Shown here piece after piece: positions 62,298-64,000 of a stretch of 64,000 bases of DNA (its first letter is position 1; each line of letters opens with the position of its first letter). The position numbers and the translations under genes were made by a program. Under the pieces are notes generated by a model. That model was given only the letters and a program-made list of their open reading frames with translations. It searched no databases and was not told where the DNA came from. Origin of the DNA: Marinobacter sp. NP-4(2019) (GTDB taxonomy: Bacteria; Pseudomonadota; Gammaproteobacteria; Pseudomonadales; Oleiphilaceae); NCBI RefSeq assembly GCF_003994855.1, contig NZ_CP034142.1, forward strand, positions 3,286,001 through 3,350,000, read 5' to 3'.

Positions 62298-64000
62298 TTT
62301 CTTCCTCACGCAGATCATGAACGATTTCCAGGTAGGCCCGGATCACCGCCTCTTCCGGCACCACGCCAATCAGTCGGCCATCACCACCGACCAGTGGCAC
62401 GGCCTCCCCCAGAAATCCCCGCAGCATTTCCATGGATTGCCAAACCGTGGTGTCGGCATCAAACCGTGTCGCGTCGGCCACCATTACGGTCTCCAACGGT
62501 GCATCAGCCCGACCATTGACCAGTTTCTGCAGCCGCACCACCCCCCGGAACAGCCCCTCACGGGTCAGCACCATGGCCTCGGCCCGGTCATCCTCCACCA
62601 GTCGCTGGCGCACGGCTCCGACGGTTTCATCCACGTAGGCCGTAGTGTAGGTCTGGATGCAATAGTCGCGGACCGGATGGGTCTCCAGAATCGCCTTGTC
62701 CCGCCCCAGGGAGAGATCAAACCCGCGGGCCCGGAGTTGAAGGTCAAACAGCGAACGCCCGATCACCCGGTAGGAAATGAGATTCGAGAACACCACGGCA
62801 ACCATGGCGGCAATGGTCAGGTCATAACTGCGGGTCAGTTCGAATACGATCAGGATCGTGGTCAGCGGTGCGCCGATAACGGAGCTGGCCAGCGCCATCA
62901 TGCCGCAGATGGCATACACCTCGAGCCCGGAGTATGGCAGCGGCAGCAGGTAAGGCAGGACCAGGCCGTAGAAGGCGCCGAACAAGATCCCCACCAACAG
63001 GGCCGGGCTGAAAACGCCACCCACAAAACCAAAGCCGATACACAGTGCCGTCAGCACCAGCTTGGCGACGATAATCAGCGCCAGCTCGCCAATGCCGAAG
63101 GCCCCCTCAATGGTGGCGAACCGCAGGGTTTCCTGGCCGATCCCCAGCACTTCGGGAATCCACAGTGCAACCAGCCCCAGCACCAACCCTGCCGACGCTG
63201 GCTTCAACCACTGCGGCACCGGAAACCGACCGGCAGCGGCGGTACTGGCTCGCAGCAGCCACATAAAACCACAGGCCAGCCCGGCGCTCAGAACTCCTTC
63301 CAGGGCGAAGAACAAAAACTCGTAGCTGTGTTCCACATGATCGAAACTCACCAGGAACAGCGCGGGCCGGTCGAAGATCACGTTGGCGATGATATAGCCG
63401 GTCGCGGAGGCCACGGTGACCGGCGCAAACGCCCGCAGGGAATAGTGACGCAGGATCACTTCGTGAGCGAATACCAGCCCGGCGATAGGCGCATTGAATG
63501 CGGTGGCAATAGCGGCTGCCACTCCACAGGCGATGGCGATGGAGCGCTGGTGCCGAAGATTGAGCCTGAGGTGGCCGGCGAGATTGCCGAACATGGCACC
63601 CAGGTAAACCAGTGGACCGTACTGCCCCACCGAGGCCCCGCTGCCAAGGGAGACCAGAGCCGCCAGGGTGGACGCCAGGCCGCTGCGAAAACCGGGCCCG
63701 GCGCGTTGGGTCTGCGCTGCCAGGATGGCATCGGGAGGGGCCAGGGCGCGCCGTTCCTGCACAAACCAGCGAACAATCAACCCGACCATCAGTCCGCCGC
63801 ACGCCGGCACCGCGATGGTTGCAGCCACCACCAACAGGTGCCGGTCCTCCGCCTGGATACGGGCGTAAGGCGACACCAGCAGATAATCATTCAGTAGCAG
63901 AACCGCCTCAACAAAGGCAATGGCCGCCAGTGACGCTATGGCACCCACGATGACAGCCACCACCGTCACCATGATGACTTGATACACCGTCTGCCGAACG
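62284..64000 (-). CDS. ClC family chloride channel with CBS domains, 5' partial
   Basis: The reading frame is open to the window edge, so the first residues are missing. A ClC membrane core with about ten or more helices (to about 415 in the visible part) is followed by two CBS domains (about 445-560). The family motifs are present in altered form: SLGSGASVGQYGPLVYLG where transporters have GxEGP, and GFVGGVFSPALLVGILFGA. The gating Glu is replaced by Tyr. The C-terminus overlaps the downstream binding-protein start. Confidence 0.85.
   Translation of the reverse strand, partial: VRQTVYQVIMVTVVAVIVGAIASLAAIAFVEAVLLLNDYLLVSPYARIQAEDRHLLVVAATIAVPACGGLMVGLIVRWFVQERRALAPPDAILAAQTQRAGPGFRSGLASTLAALVSLGSGASVGQYGPLVYLGAMFGNLAGHLRLNLRHQRSIAIACGVAAAIATAFNAPIAGLVFAHEVILRHYSLRAFAPVTVASATGYIIANVIFDRPALFLVSFDHVEHSYEFLFFALEGVLSAGLACGFMWLLRASTAAAGRFPVPQWLKPASAGLVLGLVALWIPEVLGIGQETLRFATIEGAFGIGELALIIVAKLVLTALCIGFGFVGGVFSPALLVGILFGAFYGLVLPYLLPLPYSGLEVYAICGMMALASSVIGAPLTTILIVFELTRSYDLTIAAMVAVVFSNLISYRVIGRSLFDLQLRARGFDLSLGRDKAILETHPVRDYCIQTYTTAYVDETVGAVRQRLVEDDRAEAMVLTREGLFRGVVRLQKLVNGRADAPLETVMVADATRFDADTTVWQSMEMLRGFLGEAVPLVGGDGRLIGVVPEEAVIRAYLEIVHDLREEENEAA

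Noticed and set aside
62203..63897. 564-codon open frame opposite the ClC gene
   Set aside because: Composition is dominated by His, Gln, Gly and Arg with no domain pattern, and the opposite strand encodes a clear ClC protein. It is a GC-rich shadow.
1..64000. CRISPR arrays, tRNA, rRNA, insertion sequences, prophage
   Set aside because: No regular spacer-repeat pattern, tRNA arm pattern, rRNA sequence, transposase or phage structural gene was seen in the window.

Overview
The 64 kb window reads as ordinary chromosome of a marine gammaproteobacterium, most likely Marinobacter or a close relative. This is inferred from gene content and moderately high GC, not from a search. It holds about 65 protein genes, densely packed, often with overlapping starts and stops. 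I saw no tRNA, rRNA, CRISPR array, insertion sequence or phage. Both edges cut genes: a sensor kinase on the left and a ClC channel on the right.

Layout. 0-7.6 kb: a CpxR-like two-component pair, a FemAB-like acyltransferase, an NAD-salvage pair (nicotinamidase and nicotinate phosphoribosyltransferase), a dodecin, a DUF3750 protein, the AzlCD exporter and a small membrane protein. 8-15 kb: an amino-acid catabolic block (fused 2-oxoacid:ferredoxin oxidoreductase, leucine dehydrogenase, Na+-coupled transporter), then a PF10118 hydrolase. 15-24 kb: Sir2 deacylase, DUF1415, ABC-F protein YbiT, parvulin, VanZ-like protein, a creatinase-like M24 protein, DUF2059, an SLT-like protein, a LysR regulator and a divergent 65-aa protein. 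24-30.6 kb: acyl-CoA ligase, a 35-aa membrane peptide coupled to a GST, SOS-controlled yebG, an Lrp regulator divergent from astA-DUF1338, and pcm. 30.7-43 kb: an AbiTii-like protein, an L,D-transpeptidase, CheV, MtgA, DUF2244, TIGR02647, a periplasmic binding protein, a Rdx-family protein, a GMC oxidoreductase, SDRs, DUF4112, a DMT exporter and RsuA. 43-49 kb: a lytic transglycosylase, DUF2845, a thioesterase, a GFA protein, a DCC protein, the EF-P-like YeiP, a frameshifted membrane gene, and DUF2938/DUF2798 beside a divergent LysR. 49-57 kb: putA, a short NAD-glutamate dehydrogenase and a divergent Lrp regulator, together a proline-to-2-oxoglutarate route. 57-64 kb: DUF1326, a LysE exporter whose 3' end is overlapped antisense by an AraC regulator, a malate dehydrogenase, a TTG-start lipoprotein, a periplasmic binding protein and the ClC channel.

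Amino-acid turnover links the window: uptake (NSS, binding proteins), export (AzlCD, LysE, DMT), deamination (leucine dehydrogenase, glutamate dehydrogenase), oxidation (PutA, IOR, AstA, DUF1338) and control by two Lrp-type regulators. The most notable signals are the lone AbiTii-like gene, a perfect LexA box plus a leader hairpin at yebG, the GST-coupled micro-ORF, a 29-bp perfect inverted repeat near 16.6 kb, the short glutamate dehydrogenase with a 20-bp operator-like dyad, and a ClC protein without its gating glutamate. I did not find a clearly new multi-gene system.
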